Positions 1 to 7,734 of a DNA stretch of 43,255 bases are shown piece after piece. The translations under genes and the position numbers were made by a program. The notes beneath the pieces were generated by a model that was not told where the DNA came from, made no database searches, and was given only the letters and a program-made list of their open reading frames with translations. Positions within the stretch are counted from its first letter, which is position 1. Each line of letters starts with the position of its first letter. Origin of the DNA: Polaribacter sp. (lineage in GTDB: Bacteria; Bacteroidota; Bacteroidia; Flavobacteriales; Flavobacteriaceae); contig JABJPX010000057.1 of the NCBI GenBank assembly GCA_018663625.1, forward strand, positions 1-43,255, in the 5' to 3' direction.

Positions 1-1
1 C

Positions 2-88
2 ATTTCATCTTTAGCAAATGCTACATATACAGTCCGGATACCCAATGAACATGGAAATATATCCAAAAAGATCATCATCAATAATTAG
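2..88 (+). CDS. 3' end of an exported protein with a type IX sorting tail (partial)
   Basis: The frame is open from the window edge to a TAG at 86-88 and encodes 28 residues, reading ..ATYTVRIPNEHGNISKKIIINN. The order of a Tyr-x-Val-(Arg/Lys)-Ile strand, a short Gly-containing turn and a final Lys-Lys-Ile-Ile-Ile strand is what the last lines of type IX secretion (Por secretion) C-terminal domains look like in Flavobacteriaceae. A strong terminator follows 20 bases after the stop, which supports a real gene end. The rest of the protein lies outside the window, so its function cannot be told. The match is to the general pattern only. Confidence 0.5.
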   Translation: MSSLANATYTVRIPNEHGNISKKIIINN

Positions 89-107
89 ATGTAAAAAAAT
101 AAAGAAT

Positions 108-137
108 ACCTCCTAATTTTCATTAGGAGGTTTTTTT
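108..137 (+). terminator. Rho-independent terminator after the partial exported-protein gene
   Basis: A perfect 10-bp stem (ACCTCCTAAT pairing with ATTAGGAGGT, 108-117 with 122-131) with a 4-base loop is followed by a run of T to 137. It separates the truncated gene at the left edge from ilvE. Confidence 0.92.
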
Positions 138-231
138 ATATGCTTAGTAGCATAGCACGAAACTGCAAAATTTCCTTAAAAACCTCTATAAAACCAATAT
201 TTAAATAGCGCATCAGAAACATAAAATTATG

Positions 232-239
232 TACCTTTG
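232..239 (+). promoter_or_regulatory. Bacteroidota -7 promoter element for ilvE
   Basis: TACCTTTG fits the Bacteroidota consensus TAnnTTTG and lies 22 bases before the ilvE ATG. No clear TTG -33 element is present at the expected 17-23 base spacing, so only the -7 box is claimed. Confidence 0.6.
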
Positions 240-261
240 CATCCTGTAATCAATCATAAAA

Positions 262-1317
262 ATGGCATTAAATATTGAAATTCAACCTATAGAAAAATCT
301 AAAATTGGTTCTGTAGATTTTGACAATTTACCTTTTGGAAGTGTTTTTTCTGATCACATGCTAACGTGTGACTTTGTGAACGGTGCATGGCAAACTCCTG
401 TTATCAAGGCCTATTCTCCGATTAGTTTAGACCCTTCTTCTAAAATATTTCATTATGGGCAATCTATTTTTGAAGGAATGAAAGCCTACAAAGATGCAGA
501 TGAAAACACATTGCTATTTCGTCCTTTAGAAAACTTCAAAAGGCTCAATAAATCTGCAGAAAGATTAATGATTCCTACAATTCCGGAATCCATTTTCATG
601 GATGGTTTGAAAAAATTATTGGAAGTTGACGATCAATGGATTCCAAAAAATGAAGGCAGTTCTTTATACATTAGACCCTTTATGTTTGCGTCTGGAAACG
701 GCTTCCATGCCTCTCCTGCTGATGCCTACAAATTTGTCATCTGTACAGCACCATCTGGAGCTTATTTTGCAGGTGAAATAAAAGTTTTAATTGAAGAAAA
801 GTATGCGCGAGCTGCAAATGGTGGTGTTGGTTTTGCCAAAGCCGGAGGAAACTATGCCGCACAGTTTTACCCAACACAATTAGCGATTGAAAAAGGCTAT
901 AACCAAGTTATTTGGACCGATGACAATGCTCACGAATATATTGAAGAAGCGGGTGCCATGAACATTTTCATTAGAATCAATGATACGTTGATTACGAGTC
1001 CAACGAGTGATCGAATTTTAGATGGAATTACACGTAAAAGTATCATCCAAATCGCCAATGACCTTGGGCTTAACATGGAAGTAAGAAAAATTACCGTTTC
1101 AGAGGTAATTACTGCTGCACAAGCAGGAAGTTTACAAGAAATGTTTGGCGCTGGAACTGCTGCTGTCATTTCACCAATCGCAGGTTTTGGATACCAAAAC
1201 ACCGATTATGACTTGCCAAAACTAACAGAAAGTTATGCTTCATTACTGAAAAAGACCATTACAGATTTACAAACAAACAAAACGGAAGATCCATATGGCT
1301 GGAGAGTTCAGTTATAG
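262..1317 (+). CDS. ilvE: Branched-chain amino acid aminotransferase
   Basis: This 351-residue fold-type IV PLP enzyme transfers amino groups between glutamate and the 2-oxo acids of leucine, isoleucine and valine in the cytoplasm. The PLP lysine is K193 in FAKAGGNYAA, inside the conserved segment of the larger bacterial/eukaryotic-like BCAT branch. The HYGQSIFEGMKAY block (about 64-76) and the cofactor segment EEAGAMN (228-234) are also present. The length is usual for this branch. The ATG at 262 gives a start just upstream of the first conserved strand, and a TAnnTTTG box lies 22 bases before it. The gene stands alone, with terminators on both sides, so it is probably monocistronic. D-amino acid transaminase and aminodeoxychorismate lyase are shorter relatives and fit less well. 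Confidence 0.95.
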   Translation: MALNIEIQPIEKSKIGSVDFDNLPFGSVFSDHMLTCDFVNGAWQTPVIKAYSPISLDPSSKIFHYGQSIFEGMKAYKDADENTLLFRPLENFKRLNKSAERLMIPTIPESIFMDGLKKLLEVDDQWIPKNEGSSLYIRPFMFASGNGFHASPADAYKFVICTAPSGAYFAGEIKVLIEEKYARAANGGVGFAKAGGNYAAQFYPTQLAIEKGYNQVIWTDDNAHEYIEEAGAMNIFIRINDTLITSPTSDRILDGITRKSIIQIANDLGLNMEVRKITVSEVITAAQAGSLQEMFGAGTAAVISPIAGFGYQNTDYDLPKLTESYASLLKKTITDLQTNKTEDPYGWRVQL

Positions 1318-1340
1318 TTTTTTGTGAAATATATTTTATA

Positions 1341-1369
1341 AACCTCAACATTGTTGGGGTTTTTCTTTT
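1341..1369 (+). terminator. Rho-independent terminator of ilvE
   Basis: A 9-bp stem (AACCTCAAC with GTTGGGGTT, one G-T pair) closes a 3-base loop at 1341-1361 and is followed by a T-rich tract. It starts 23 bases after the ilvE stop. Confidence 0.85.
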
Positions 1370-1403
1370 GTAAGACATTAAAAAAAGTTTCTTACAAACG
1401 AGA

Positions 1404-1790
1404 TTATTTGTCTAAAATGGCAGCAATGTTTGGTTTGAAATAATTGGGCCCTTTGAGCACTTTACCATCTTCTCTATAAATTGGGCTTCCGTCTTCGCCT
1501 AATTTACTCATATTACTTCTTTGAATTTCATGAAACACTTCTTCAATTTTGTCCTGCATTCCGTGTTCGATAATCGTACCACAAAGAATATATAACATGT
1601 CGCCTAAAGCATCTGCAACCTCAACAAGATCATTGTTTTCTGCAGCTTCTAAATATTCTTCGTTTTCTTCTTTCATCAACTCGAAACGCAATTTTTTACG
1701 GTCCTCAGCAATGGCAACGGTAGGGGTATCTTGTATGTTTAATTTGAATGCAGTGTGAAATTTATGAACGGCTGCTATTTTATTTTTCAT
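1404..1790 (-). CDS. MazG-like nucleoside triphosphate pyrophosphohydrolase
   Basis: The protein has 128 residues and is all-helical in character. It carries the two acidic pairs of the all-alpha NTP pyrophosphohydrolase superfamily (MazG, dUTPase 2, HisE): EENEEYLE at 41-48 and EVADALGD at 57-64, which together bind Mg2+ and the triphosphate. Members hydrolyse (d)NTPs to the monophosphate and pyrophosphate, often to clean the nucleotide pool. The C-terminal part (SKLGEDGSPIYREDGKVLKG) resembles the substrate-side tail of phage and bacterial MazG-like proteins rather than HisE. It lies 19 bases downstream of the SDR gene on the same strand and is probably co-transcribed with it. The exact substrate cannot be read from the sequence. 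Confidence 0.82.
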   Translation of the reverse strand: MKNKIAAVHKFHTAFKLNIQDTPTVAIAEDRKKLRFELMKEENEEYLEAAENNDLVEVADALGDMLYILCGTIIEHGMQDKIEEVFHEIQRSNMSKLGEDGSPIYREDGKVLKGPNYFKPNIAAILDK

Positions 1791-1809
1791 GATATCTATT
1801 TTTTATTGG

Positions 1810-2532
1810 TTAAAGTACTTTCTTTAAAACCCAAGCTGGCATTGCTTTTAAAGCGAAAGCAATCAGCGCCCAACGCTTGGAAACATAGGCGACTCTTTTT
1901 TTCTTTTTGATGGCTGTATAAATCTGCTTTGCAGCTTTTTCTAAAGGCACCATCCAAAAAACGGCTTCGCCTAATGCCATGGGAGTATCTACAAATCCAG
2001 GTCTTATTTCGGTGATGTAAACTTTCTTTGATTGGATTGATTTTGTTTTTATGTACAGGCTTTCTAAATAGGCTTTTTGATAGGCTTTGGAAGCAAAATA
2101 ATCGGGTGCAGAACGATTTCCTCGAAGGGAGGCAATGGAAGAAATACCTACCAACTGACCAAATTGTTGTTTTTTAAATAAATTATACGCCAAAATATAG
2201 AGCCTTGTACATCCCAAAACATTTGTATTAATGGTTTGTTTTTGTTTCTCCCACTCAAGTTTTGGGTTTACATACCCTACTCCGGAGGATTGCACAACGA
2301 GGTCGATACTTCTAAATTCTGCAACAATTTCATTAAAAACTTTTTCGACATCAGCAACATCCTGAATGTCATTTTGTTTCACCAAAATTGAAGCTGGATA
2401 TTGTTTTTTTAATGCGGTTAGCTTGTCTAATCTTCTTCCTGTTACAGCAACTTGATATCCTTCTTTTATTAAAATTTCGGTCAACGATTTTCCAATACCA
2501 GAAGTTGCTCCAAAAACGATGGCTTTCTTCAT
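1810..2532 (-). CDS. SDR-family NAD(P)-dependent oxidoreductase
   Basis: This is a classical short-chain dehydrogenase/reductase of 240 residues. The Rossmann cofactor motif GATSGIG is at 8-14, the catalytic Tyr and Lys are Y145 and K149 in DYFASKAY, and the serine of the triad is S132 in GISSIAS, 13 residues before the Tyr. R33-R34 after the second strand (TGRR) suggests a preference for NADP(H). The C-terminal 40 residues are basic and hydrophobic (KKKKRVAYVSKRWALIAFALKAM), as in SDRs that associate with membranes or act on lipid-like substrates. It is the first gene of a two-gene unit with the MazG-like gene. The substrate is unknown. Confidence 0.88.
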   Translation of the reverse strand: MKKAIVFGATSGIGKSLTEILIKEGYQVAVTGRRLDKLTALKKQYPASILVKQNDIQDVADVEKVFNEIVAEFRSIDLVVQSSGVGYVNPKLEWEKQKQTINTNVLGCTRLYILAYNLFKKQQFGQLVGISSIASLRGNRSAPDYFASKAYQKAYLESLYIKTKSIQSKKVYITEIRPGFVDTPMALGEAVFWMVPLEKAAKQIYTAIKKKKRVAYVSKRWALIAFALKAMPAWVLKKVL

Positions 2533-2640
2533 TTAATTTGTAATTTTGCAAGATCTATTTAAACACACAATATATAGAATCTTCATGACACCTAAAACTG
2601 TTTCAAATTCTATTATTAAATAACTTATAAAGAAAATACA

Positions 2641-2847
2641 ATGTTTTTAGCTGCATATTTCACTTCTGGTAGAATTCTATTTATGATTTTTTTCATAATT
2701 TCTTTTTTGGTTTTAGCTATCTATAGCTACAAGAAAGATATGAAAAGTCATAAAATACACTATAAAAATGCGGCTAAGAATTTGTTGATTTATGGAAGTA
2801 TTACGCTTATTATTTTTGTTGCGATTCGTTTATTCACAGGAAATTAA
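2641..2847 (+). CDS. Small two-helix membrane protein of unknown function
   Basis: The 68-residue protein has two strongly hydrophobic segments, about 10-27 (LFMIFFIISFLVLAIYSY) and 48-64 (LLIYGSITLIIFVAIRL). They are joined by a basic loop rich in Lys, His and Tyr, so a hairpin with a cytoplasmic loop is likely. I do not recognise a named family. Its own orientation, flanked by minus-strand genes, suggests a separate short transcript. The ATG at 2641 follows an A-rich stretch, which is common for starts in this phylum. The protein composition favours a real gene. Confidence 0.65.
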   Translation: MFLAAYFTSGRILFMIFFIISFLVLAIYSYKKDMKSHKIHYKNAAKNLLIYGSITLIIFVAIRLFTGN

Positions 2848-2856
2848 GCGCTTTTT

Positions 2857-3414
2857 TTATTGCTGATATTTAAAACAACCTGTTGTATGATCGTTTACCA
2901 TACCCACAGCTTGCATATACGCATAGATTACTGTAGCCCCCACAAACTTAAATCCACGTTTTTTTAAATCTTTAGAAATTCTATCTGATAGCGGTGTTGT
3001 TGCAGGAACATCCTCTTTTTTATGAAAATTGTTTCGAATTGGTGTTCCTTGCACATAGGCCCAAATGAAGTTTGAAAAGGAGCCAAATTCTTTCTGAATT
3101 TCCATAAATAATTGAGCGTTTGTAATGGCACTTTTGATTTTCAACTTATTTCTAATAATTCCGGTATCTTGTAACAACGATGCATACTTAGATGCTGAAT
3201 ATTTTGCGATTCTCTTATAATCGAAATTATCAAATGCACTTCTAAAATTTTCTCTTTTATTAAAAATTGTAATCCAACTTAAACCGGCTTGAAAGGTTTC
3301 TAAAATTAAAAATTCAAACAAAACAGCATCATCAAAAACAGGCACTCCCCATTCTTGATCGTGGTATTCGATGTATTTCTGACTGTCATTTACCCAAAAG
3401 CATCTCGTTTTCAT
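2857..3414 (-). CDS. tag: DNA-3-methyladenine glycosylase I
   Basis: The 185-residue protein matches the constitutive Tag glycosylase, which removes 3-methyladenine from alkylated DNA and leaves an abasic site for base-excision repair. The HhH-superfamily zinc ligands of Tag are all visible: C5 and H18 at the N-terminus, H176 and C180 (NDHTTGC) at the C-terminus. The catalytic-site glutamate lies in FEFLILETFQAGLSW (E39). The opening RCFWVNDSQKYIEYHDQEWG is diagnostic. The length equals the family norm. The gene lies tail to tail with the small membrane protein gene and divergent from the lipoprotein gene at 3512. Confidence 0.95.
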   Translation of the reverse strand: MKTRCFWVNDSQKYIEYHDQEWGVPVFDDAVLFEFLILETFQAGLSWITIFNKRENFRSAFDNFDYKRIAKYSASKYASLLQDTGIIRNKLKIKSAITNAQLFMEIQKEFGSFSNFIWAYVQGTPIRNNFHKKEDVPATTPLSDRISKDLKKRGFKFVGATVIYAYMQAVGMVNDHTTGCFKYQQ

Positions 3415-3511
3415 TTTGTTGTTTTAGAAGATAAAATTAATGTTAAAAGTGCTAAAGACCCTTCTAATTTAGAAAAATTTCTGCAACTTTACAAGAATAA
3501 AACTACTGGTT

Positions 3512-3946
3512 ATGAAACTTTTAAAACAACTTTTCGCAATACTCATTGTTGGATTTCTTTTTTATGCTTGTGGTTCTCAATCCATTGAAATTAAAAAAAG
3601 TCAAAAGGAGCTGCCGGTTCGAATAGCAAATGACAGCTTGGCGTATGAGATTATCATTATAGATCCTGGTTTTACAGCTTATTTGAATACGATTGCACAA
3701 CCGGAAGGTTTTTACAATCAAAGCTACTTAGAAGCGAGAAATCGTGTGTGGGTAAGCATTTGGAATCAAAGAGTTCAAAATACACCTCAATTTCGGCAAG
3801 ATGTTTATGAAAACAACATTGCGTATTTGCCAATGGTAGATTATGGATATGAAGTAAATTATAAATTATTTAATTACTTTTTGTTCGCTCAAAGAAAATA
3901 TAAAATGACCCTCGGAGGTGGATTTAGAGGGAATCGAATCAATTAA
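3512..3946 (+). CDS. DUF6146-like lipoprotein
   Basis: The 144-residue protein begins with a lipoprotein signal peptide: KLLKQ, a hydrophobic core, then a lipobox ending FLFYAC with the lipidated Cys at residue 20. The mature part contains FTAYLNTIAQPEGFYNQSYLEARN and a Trp/Tyr-rich middle that I associate with the Flavobacteriaceae family DUF6146; that name is recalled from memory and no function is known for it. The protein is probably anchored in the outer membrane facing the periplasm. Its stop codon overlaps the folA stop on the opposite strand within one TTAA (3943-3946), so no terminator can lie between the two genes. Confidence 0.75.
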   Translation: MKLLKQLFAILIVGFLFYACGSQSIEIKKSQKELPVRIANDSLAYEIIIIDPGFTAYLNTIAQPEGFYNQSYLEARNRVWVSIWNQRVQNTPQFRQDVYENNIAYLPMVDYGYEVNYKLFNYFLFAQRKYKMTLGGGFRGNRIN

Positions 3947-4428
3947 ATTTTCTGATAACTAATAAAACTATAATCGTATCCGTTTTTCTCATCCGCTAGA
4001 AAATCTTCTCTAGAAATTTCTTTCCAAACGGTGGTATCAATTTCAGGAAAAAAAACATCCGCTTCAAATTCTTGATGCACTCTCGTAATATCTAATTGAT
4101 CAATCAAATTATTTTCTAAAGCCTGTTTGTAGACCTGAGCACCACCAATGATAAATGCATCTTTACCTTCTGTACATGCAATGGCTTCTTCTATAGAATT
4201 TGCAATAAGACAACCTTCTTTTTTGTAATTGTTATTTCTGGTAATAATAACAGAGGTTCTATTTGGCAAGGGTTTTCCAATCGATTCGAAAGTATTTCTA
4301 CCCATTAAGATATGATGCCCTGAGGTTACTTTCTTAAATCTCTTTAAGTCAGCAGGTAACCGCCAAATTAAATCGTTATCTTTTCCAAGAGCGTTGTTGG
4401 TTGAAATTGCAGCAATCAATGTAATCAT
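3943..4428 (-). CDS. folA: Dihydrofolate reductase
   Basis: The 161-residue enzyme reduces dihydrofolate to tetrahydrofolate with NADPH. Active-site features of chromosomal DHFR are in place: W22 and the acidic D27 (IWRLPADLKRFK), the GRNTFESIG block at 43-51, the SVIITRN strand and the NADPH-binding IIGGAQVY. The start at 4428 gives MITLIAAISTNNALG, the usual first strand. It lies 69 bases downstream of thyA on the same strand. Since ThyA makes dihydrofolate and FolA recycles it, the order thyA-folA forms the standard thymidylate cycle module. Confidence 0.96.
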   Translation of the reverse strand: MITLIAAISTNNALGKDNDLIWRLPADLKRFKKVTSGHHILMGRNTFESIGKPLPNRTSVIITRNNNYKKEGCLIANSIEEAIACTEGKDAFIIGGAQVYKQALENNLIDQLDITRVHQEFEADVFFPEIDTTVWKEISREDFLADEKNGYDYSFISYQKI

Positions 4429-4497
4429 AATAAAATAGCATTTTTTTTTGAAATCATACTAGAAAAGCACTATCGCTTAAAGCCTTTTTATTGGTTA

Positions 4498-5322
4498 TTA
4501 TACCGCAACTTTTCCTTTTATATGTGGGTGTGGATTGTAATCTATCAGTTCAAAATCATCAAAATCAAAATCAAAAATATTGGTAACTTTTGGATTGATT
4601 TTCATGGTAGGTAACGGTCTAAATTCTCTACTTAATTGTAATTCTAATTGTTCTTGATGGTTGTTGTAAATATGTGCATCTCCAAAAGTGTGTATAAATT
4701 CTCCTGCTTCATACCCACAAACTTGTGCCATCATCATTGTAAACAATGCATAACTCGCAATATTAAAAGGAACTCCTAAAAAGATATCTGCACTTCTTTG
4801 ATAGAGCTGACATGACAACTTACCGTCGGCAACATAAAATTGAAAAAAGGCGTGACAGGGAGGTAATGCGGCTTTATTATTGGCCACATTCTCTGAAAAA
4901 GAAACAGATGTATCTGGCATTACACTTGGATTCCAAGCAGAAACCATCATTCTTCTACTGTTTGGATTGCTTTTTAAAGTTGCAATTACTTCTTGTAACT
5001 GATCAATATCATCGCTATTCCAATTTCGCCATTGATGTCCATAGACAGGTCCTAAATCTCCTTTTTCATCGGCCCAAGAATTCCATATTTTAACACCGTT
5101 TTCTTGTAAGTATTTAATATTTGTATCCCCTTTTATAAACCAAAGTAATTCATAAATAATTGACTTTAAGTGCAATTTTTTGGTGGTTACCATTGGAAAA
5201 CCTTCACTTAAATCAAAACGCATTTGATGCCCAAATACACTTTTAGTTCCGGTACCCGTTCGATCTCCTTTTTCGTTCCCGTTTTCTAAAACGTGTTGTA
5301 CTAAATCGTGATATTGTTTCAT
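4498..5322 (-). CDS. thyA: Thymidylate synthase
   Basis: The 274-residue enzyme methylates dUMP to dTMP with methylene-tetrahydrofolate. The nucleophilic cysteine is C156 in [13 protein letters not shown], the phosphate-binding Arg is R21 in GDRTGTGT, and the folate-site segments near the C-terminus ([22 protein letters not shown]) are complete. Compared with the 264-residue E. coli enzyme there is a small insertion before the active-site Cys (around 134-152, [17 protein letters not shown]), a form I know from other Bacteroidota. It is followed by folA and preceded by a nucleoside transporter gene on the same strand, 117 bases away. No separate promoter box was found in that gap. Confidence 0.97.
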   Translation of the reverse strand: MKQYHDLVQHVLENGNEKGDRTGTGTKSVFGHQMRFDLSEGFPMVTTKKLHLKSIIYELLWFIKGDTNIKYLQENGVKIWNSWADEKGDLGPVYGHQWRNWNSDDIDQLQEVIATLKSNPNSRRMMVSAWNPSVMPDTSVSFSENVANNKAALPPCHAFFQFYVADGKLSCQLYQRSADIFLGVPFNIASYALFTMMMAQVCGYEAGEFIHTFGDAHIYNNHQEQLELQLSREFRPLPTMKINPKVTNIFDFDFDDFELIDYNPHPHIKGKVAV

Positions 5323-5439
5323 GTTGCGGTATGTGCGTTTAATTGTAAAATAACCTTTGTAAAAATAACAAATAAAATATAAAGTGTACCAAGGTTTTAT
5401 CGATCCTATTTTTTAAATTGAATGTGAAGCAATTCGCTA

Positions 5440-6975
5440 CTATCCAATAATCATTCCTGCAATGGTAGCAGACATTAGCGATGCAATAGTACCTCCAATA
5501 AGTGCTTTCATTCCAAACTCTGACAATGTTTTTCTTTGCCCTGGTGCTAAAGAACCAATTCCTCCAATTTGGATTCCAATAGAAGCAAAATTTGCAAAAC
5601 CACACAACATATAAGTTGCCATAATAATCGACTTATTATAGGTTAAATGTGATGCATTTGCTACGTTTTTTAGTTCTACTAATTGTATGTAGCCAACAAA
5701 TTCACTTGCCGCTAATTTGATTCCGAGTAATTGTCCCATAAGCGTCATATCTTCGGTTGCTACACCTATTAACCACATTAAGGGCGCAAAGGCATATCCT
5801 AAGATCGCTTCAATAGAAAAACTATTGTAGGCCGTATTTTCTGCCATCCAAGAGTTCAATGTGGTAATGTCTCCAACCCAACCTAAAATTCCGTTAAACA
5901 TCGCAATTACAGCGACAAAAACTAATAACATTGCTCCTACATTTACCGCCAAACGCAATCCTTCTGTGGTTCCGTTTGCAATTGCATCTAAAATGTTTGA
6001 CCCTATTTTATCTTGAGAAACAGTTACGTCTGTATTTACTTTTTCTGTTTGTGGATAAAGTATTTTAGAAATAACAATAGCACCTGGGGCGGCCATTACG
6101 GATGCTGCTAATAAATGTTTTGCAAAAATCAATTCTAAGGCTTTGTCTCCACCACCTAAAAATCCAATATAAGCTGCTAAAACGGCACCTGCAACAGTAG
6201 CCATACCTCCAACCATCACCAAAAGCATTTCAGATTTATTCATTTTCTCCAAATAAGCCTTGATTAATAAAGGCGCTTCGGTTTGTCCCAAAAAGATATT
6301 TCCTGCAACAGAGAGACTTTCCATTCCAGATATTCCTAGAAATTTGGTCAGAACCATTGCCATAAACTTTACAATTTTTTGAATAATCCCTAAATAAAAG
6401 AAAAGCGAGGTAAGGGCTGAAAAGAAGATGATTGTTGGCAGTACTTGAAAGGCAAAAATATATCCAAAAGTAGTGGTATCGCCAACCATTCCGGCAAATA
6501 AGAACATACTACCGGCTTTGGTGTACTCTAATATTTCAATGAATATTCCTCCAATAAATTCAAAGATCGACTGAACCAACTGAATTTTTAAAACACCAAT
6601 TGCAATTACCAATTGAAGCGACAAGCCAATTGCAGCTTTTTTCCAATCAATTGCTTTTCGATTGCTACTAAATAAAAAGGCAATTATAATTAAAGAAATC
6701 ATCCCTAAGACACCTCTCCATAAACTCTGCATTGAAAAACCTTGACTTGCTATAATTGTACTGGAGTCTTCAGCGACATTAGCGGTCGTTTCTTTTAATG
6801 TTTTTGGTGAGCTTTCGTCTGCAACTTCGGCAACTAATAAAGGAGTCTGTTTATTTTGCTCCGAAAATTCGGCAACTTCTTCTGTCTGATTTCCGATGGC
6901 TTTAACCGTGTCTAACTCTTGAGAAAAACTAAGAACAGCGCACAAACAAAAAACAATTAAAACTATTTTTTTCAT
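5440..6975 (-). CDS. CNT-family nucleoside transporter with an N-terminal signal-peptide extension
   Basis: I place the start at the ATG at 6975 (511 residues). An open frame continues upstream to 7050, but it would overlap the preceding gene, and the 6975 start gives a clean signal peptide, MKKIVLIVFCLCAVLSFSQ. After about 60 polar, Glu/Thr-rich residues comes the concentrative nucleoside transporter core: the N-terminal helices (LWRGVLGMISLIIIAFLFSS), the gate/core motif GQTEAPLLIKAYLEKM, and the C-terminal ATYMLCGFANFASIGIQIGG. Such transporters import nucleosides with Na+ or H+. The gene lies 16 bases after the bifunctional nuclease gene and upstream of thyA, so it belongs to a nucleotide-related transcription unit. 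The extra N-terminal region is unusual compared with E. coli NupC. Confidence 0.93.
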   Translation of the reverse strand: MKKIVLIVFCLCAVLSFSQELDTVKAIGNQTEEVAEFSEQNKQTPLLVAEVADESSPKTLKETTANVAEDSSTIIASQGFSMQSLWRGVLGMISLIIIAFLFSSNRKAIDWKKAAIGLSLQLVIAIGVLKIQLVQSIFEFIGGIFIEILEYTKAGSMFLFAGMVGDTTTFGYIFAFQVLPTIIFFSALTSLFFYLGIIQKIVKFMAMVLTKFLGISGMESLSVAGNIFLGQTEAPLLIKAYLEKMNKSEMLLVMVGGMATVAGAVLAAYIGFLGGGDKALELIFAKHLLAASVMAAPGAIVISKILYPQTEKVNTDVTVSQDKIGSNILDAIANGTTEGLRLAVNVGAMLLVFVAVIAMFNGILGWVGDITTLNSWMAENTAYNSFSIEAILGYAFAPLMWLIGVATEDMTLMGQLLGIKLAASEFVGYIQLVELKNVANASHLTYNKSIIMATYMLCGFANFASIGIQIGGIGSLAPGQRKTLSEFGMKALIGGTIASLMSATIAGMIIG

Positions 6976-6991
6976 GGGGTAGGATTGGTTA

Positions 6992-7600
6992 TTATCTTTT
7001 ACTGATTTCGTCTCTAATTTTTGCTGCCAATTCATAATTTTCATTGTCAACAGCTTTCTCTAATTGTTGGTGCAATTCTTTCAAGGAACTTCTAGAGAAA
7101 GTAGATTCCTTCTCAGGTAAAATGGCTTCTAATTCAATTTCATCTTCCTCGGAATCATTTTCTTCATAAAGATCAAATTCTTCATCAACATTTAAATTTA
7201 CACCTGCTTTGTCTAAGATATTTTCGTAGGTATAAATTGGTGCTTCAAAACGAACAGCAATTGCAATGGCATCTGAAGTTCTTGTATCTATAATTTCTTC
7301 AACACCCTCTTTTTCGCAAATTAAACATGAGTAAAAGACACCGTCCACCAATTTATGGATAATGACTTGTTGAATCTGAATTGAAAATCGATCAGAAAAA
7401 GTTTTAAATAAATCGTGAGTAAGCGGTCTTGGGGGTCTAATTTCTTTCTCCAAAGCAATCGCAATGGATTGTGCTTCAAAAGCGCCAATAATAATCGGTA
7501 AGGTTCTCGTACCCTCCATTTCACTTAATACTAAAGCATAAGCACCACTTTGGGTTTGGCTGTAAGAAATTCCTTTTATAGTAAGTTTTATTGAACTCAT
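6992..7600 (-). CDS. Bifunctional nuclease (BFN/DUF151) domain protein with a UVR motif
   Basis: The 202-residue protein has a DUF151/BFN domain at about 1-130: IKGISYSQTQSGAYALVL, EGTRTLPIIIGAFEAQSIAIALE and TRTSDAIAIAVRFEAPIYT. BFN proteins were described as nucleases acting on RNA and DNA in plants, and the fold occurs widely in bacteria. An acidic linker (EENDSEEDEIELE) leads to a C-terminal UvrB/UvrC helical hairpin at about 173-201 (LHQQLEKAVDNENYELAAKIRDEI), usually a protein-protein contact module. It is the first gene of the minus-strand run to folA. Nuclease activity is inferred from the family, not visible in the sequence. Confidence 0.9.
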   Translation of the reverse strand: MSSIKLTIKGISYSQTQSGAYALVLSEMEGTRTLPIIIGAFEAQSIAIALEKEIRPPRPLTHDLFKTFSDRFSIQIQQVIIHKLVDGVFYSCLICEKEGVEEIIDTRTSDAIAIAVRFEAPIYTYENILDKAGVNLNVDEEFDLYEENDSEEDEIELEAILPEKESTFSRSSLKELHQQLEKAVDNENYELAAKIRDEISKR

Positions 7601-7617
7601 AAATAATCTTCGTAAAT

Positions 7618-7664
7618 AAAAAAAAGGCTATCAAACTTAGGAGAATACCTAAAATCAGATAGCC
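7618..7664 (-). terminator. Terminator of the etf genes, minus strand
   Basis: Read on the minus strand, GGCTATC at 7664-7658 pairs with GATAGCC at 7632-7626, followed by eight T residues (7625-7618). An inner stem (TTAGG with CCTAA) sits inside the loop. It lies about 70 bases past the etfA stop and just before the nuclease gene. Confidence 0.85.
7632..7639 (-). promoter_or_regulatory. Possible -7 box for the nuclease-transporter-thyA-folA run
   Basis: On the minus strand TAAGTTTG matches TAnnTTTG and lies 31 bases before the nuclease ATG at 7600. It falls within the terminator hairpin of the upstream etf genes, and no TTG -33 element is seen, so it may be chance. Confidence 0.3.
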
Positions 7665-7734
7665 CTTTTATTGGGCACAATTTAATAAAAAATATGTGTG
7701 AAACCTTTAAATATTCACTGTAATTTATAAAAAC

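Noticed and set aside
6976..7050. Longer N-terminus for the nucleoside transporter
   Set aside because: It would overlap the end of the nuclease gene and put 25 charged residues in front of a clean signal peptide; the start at 6975 is better.
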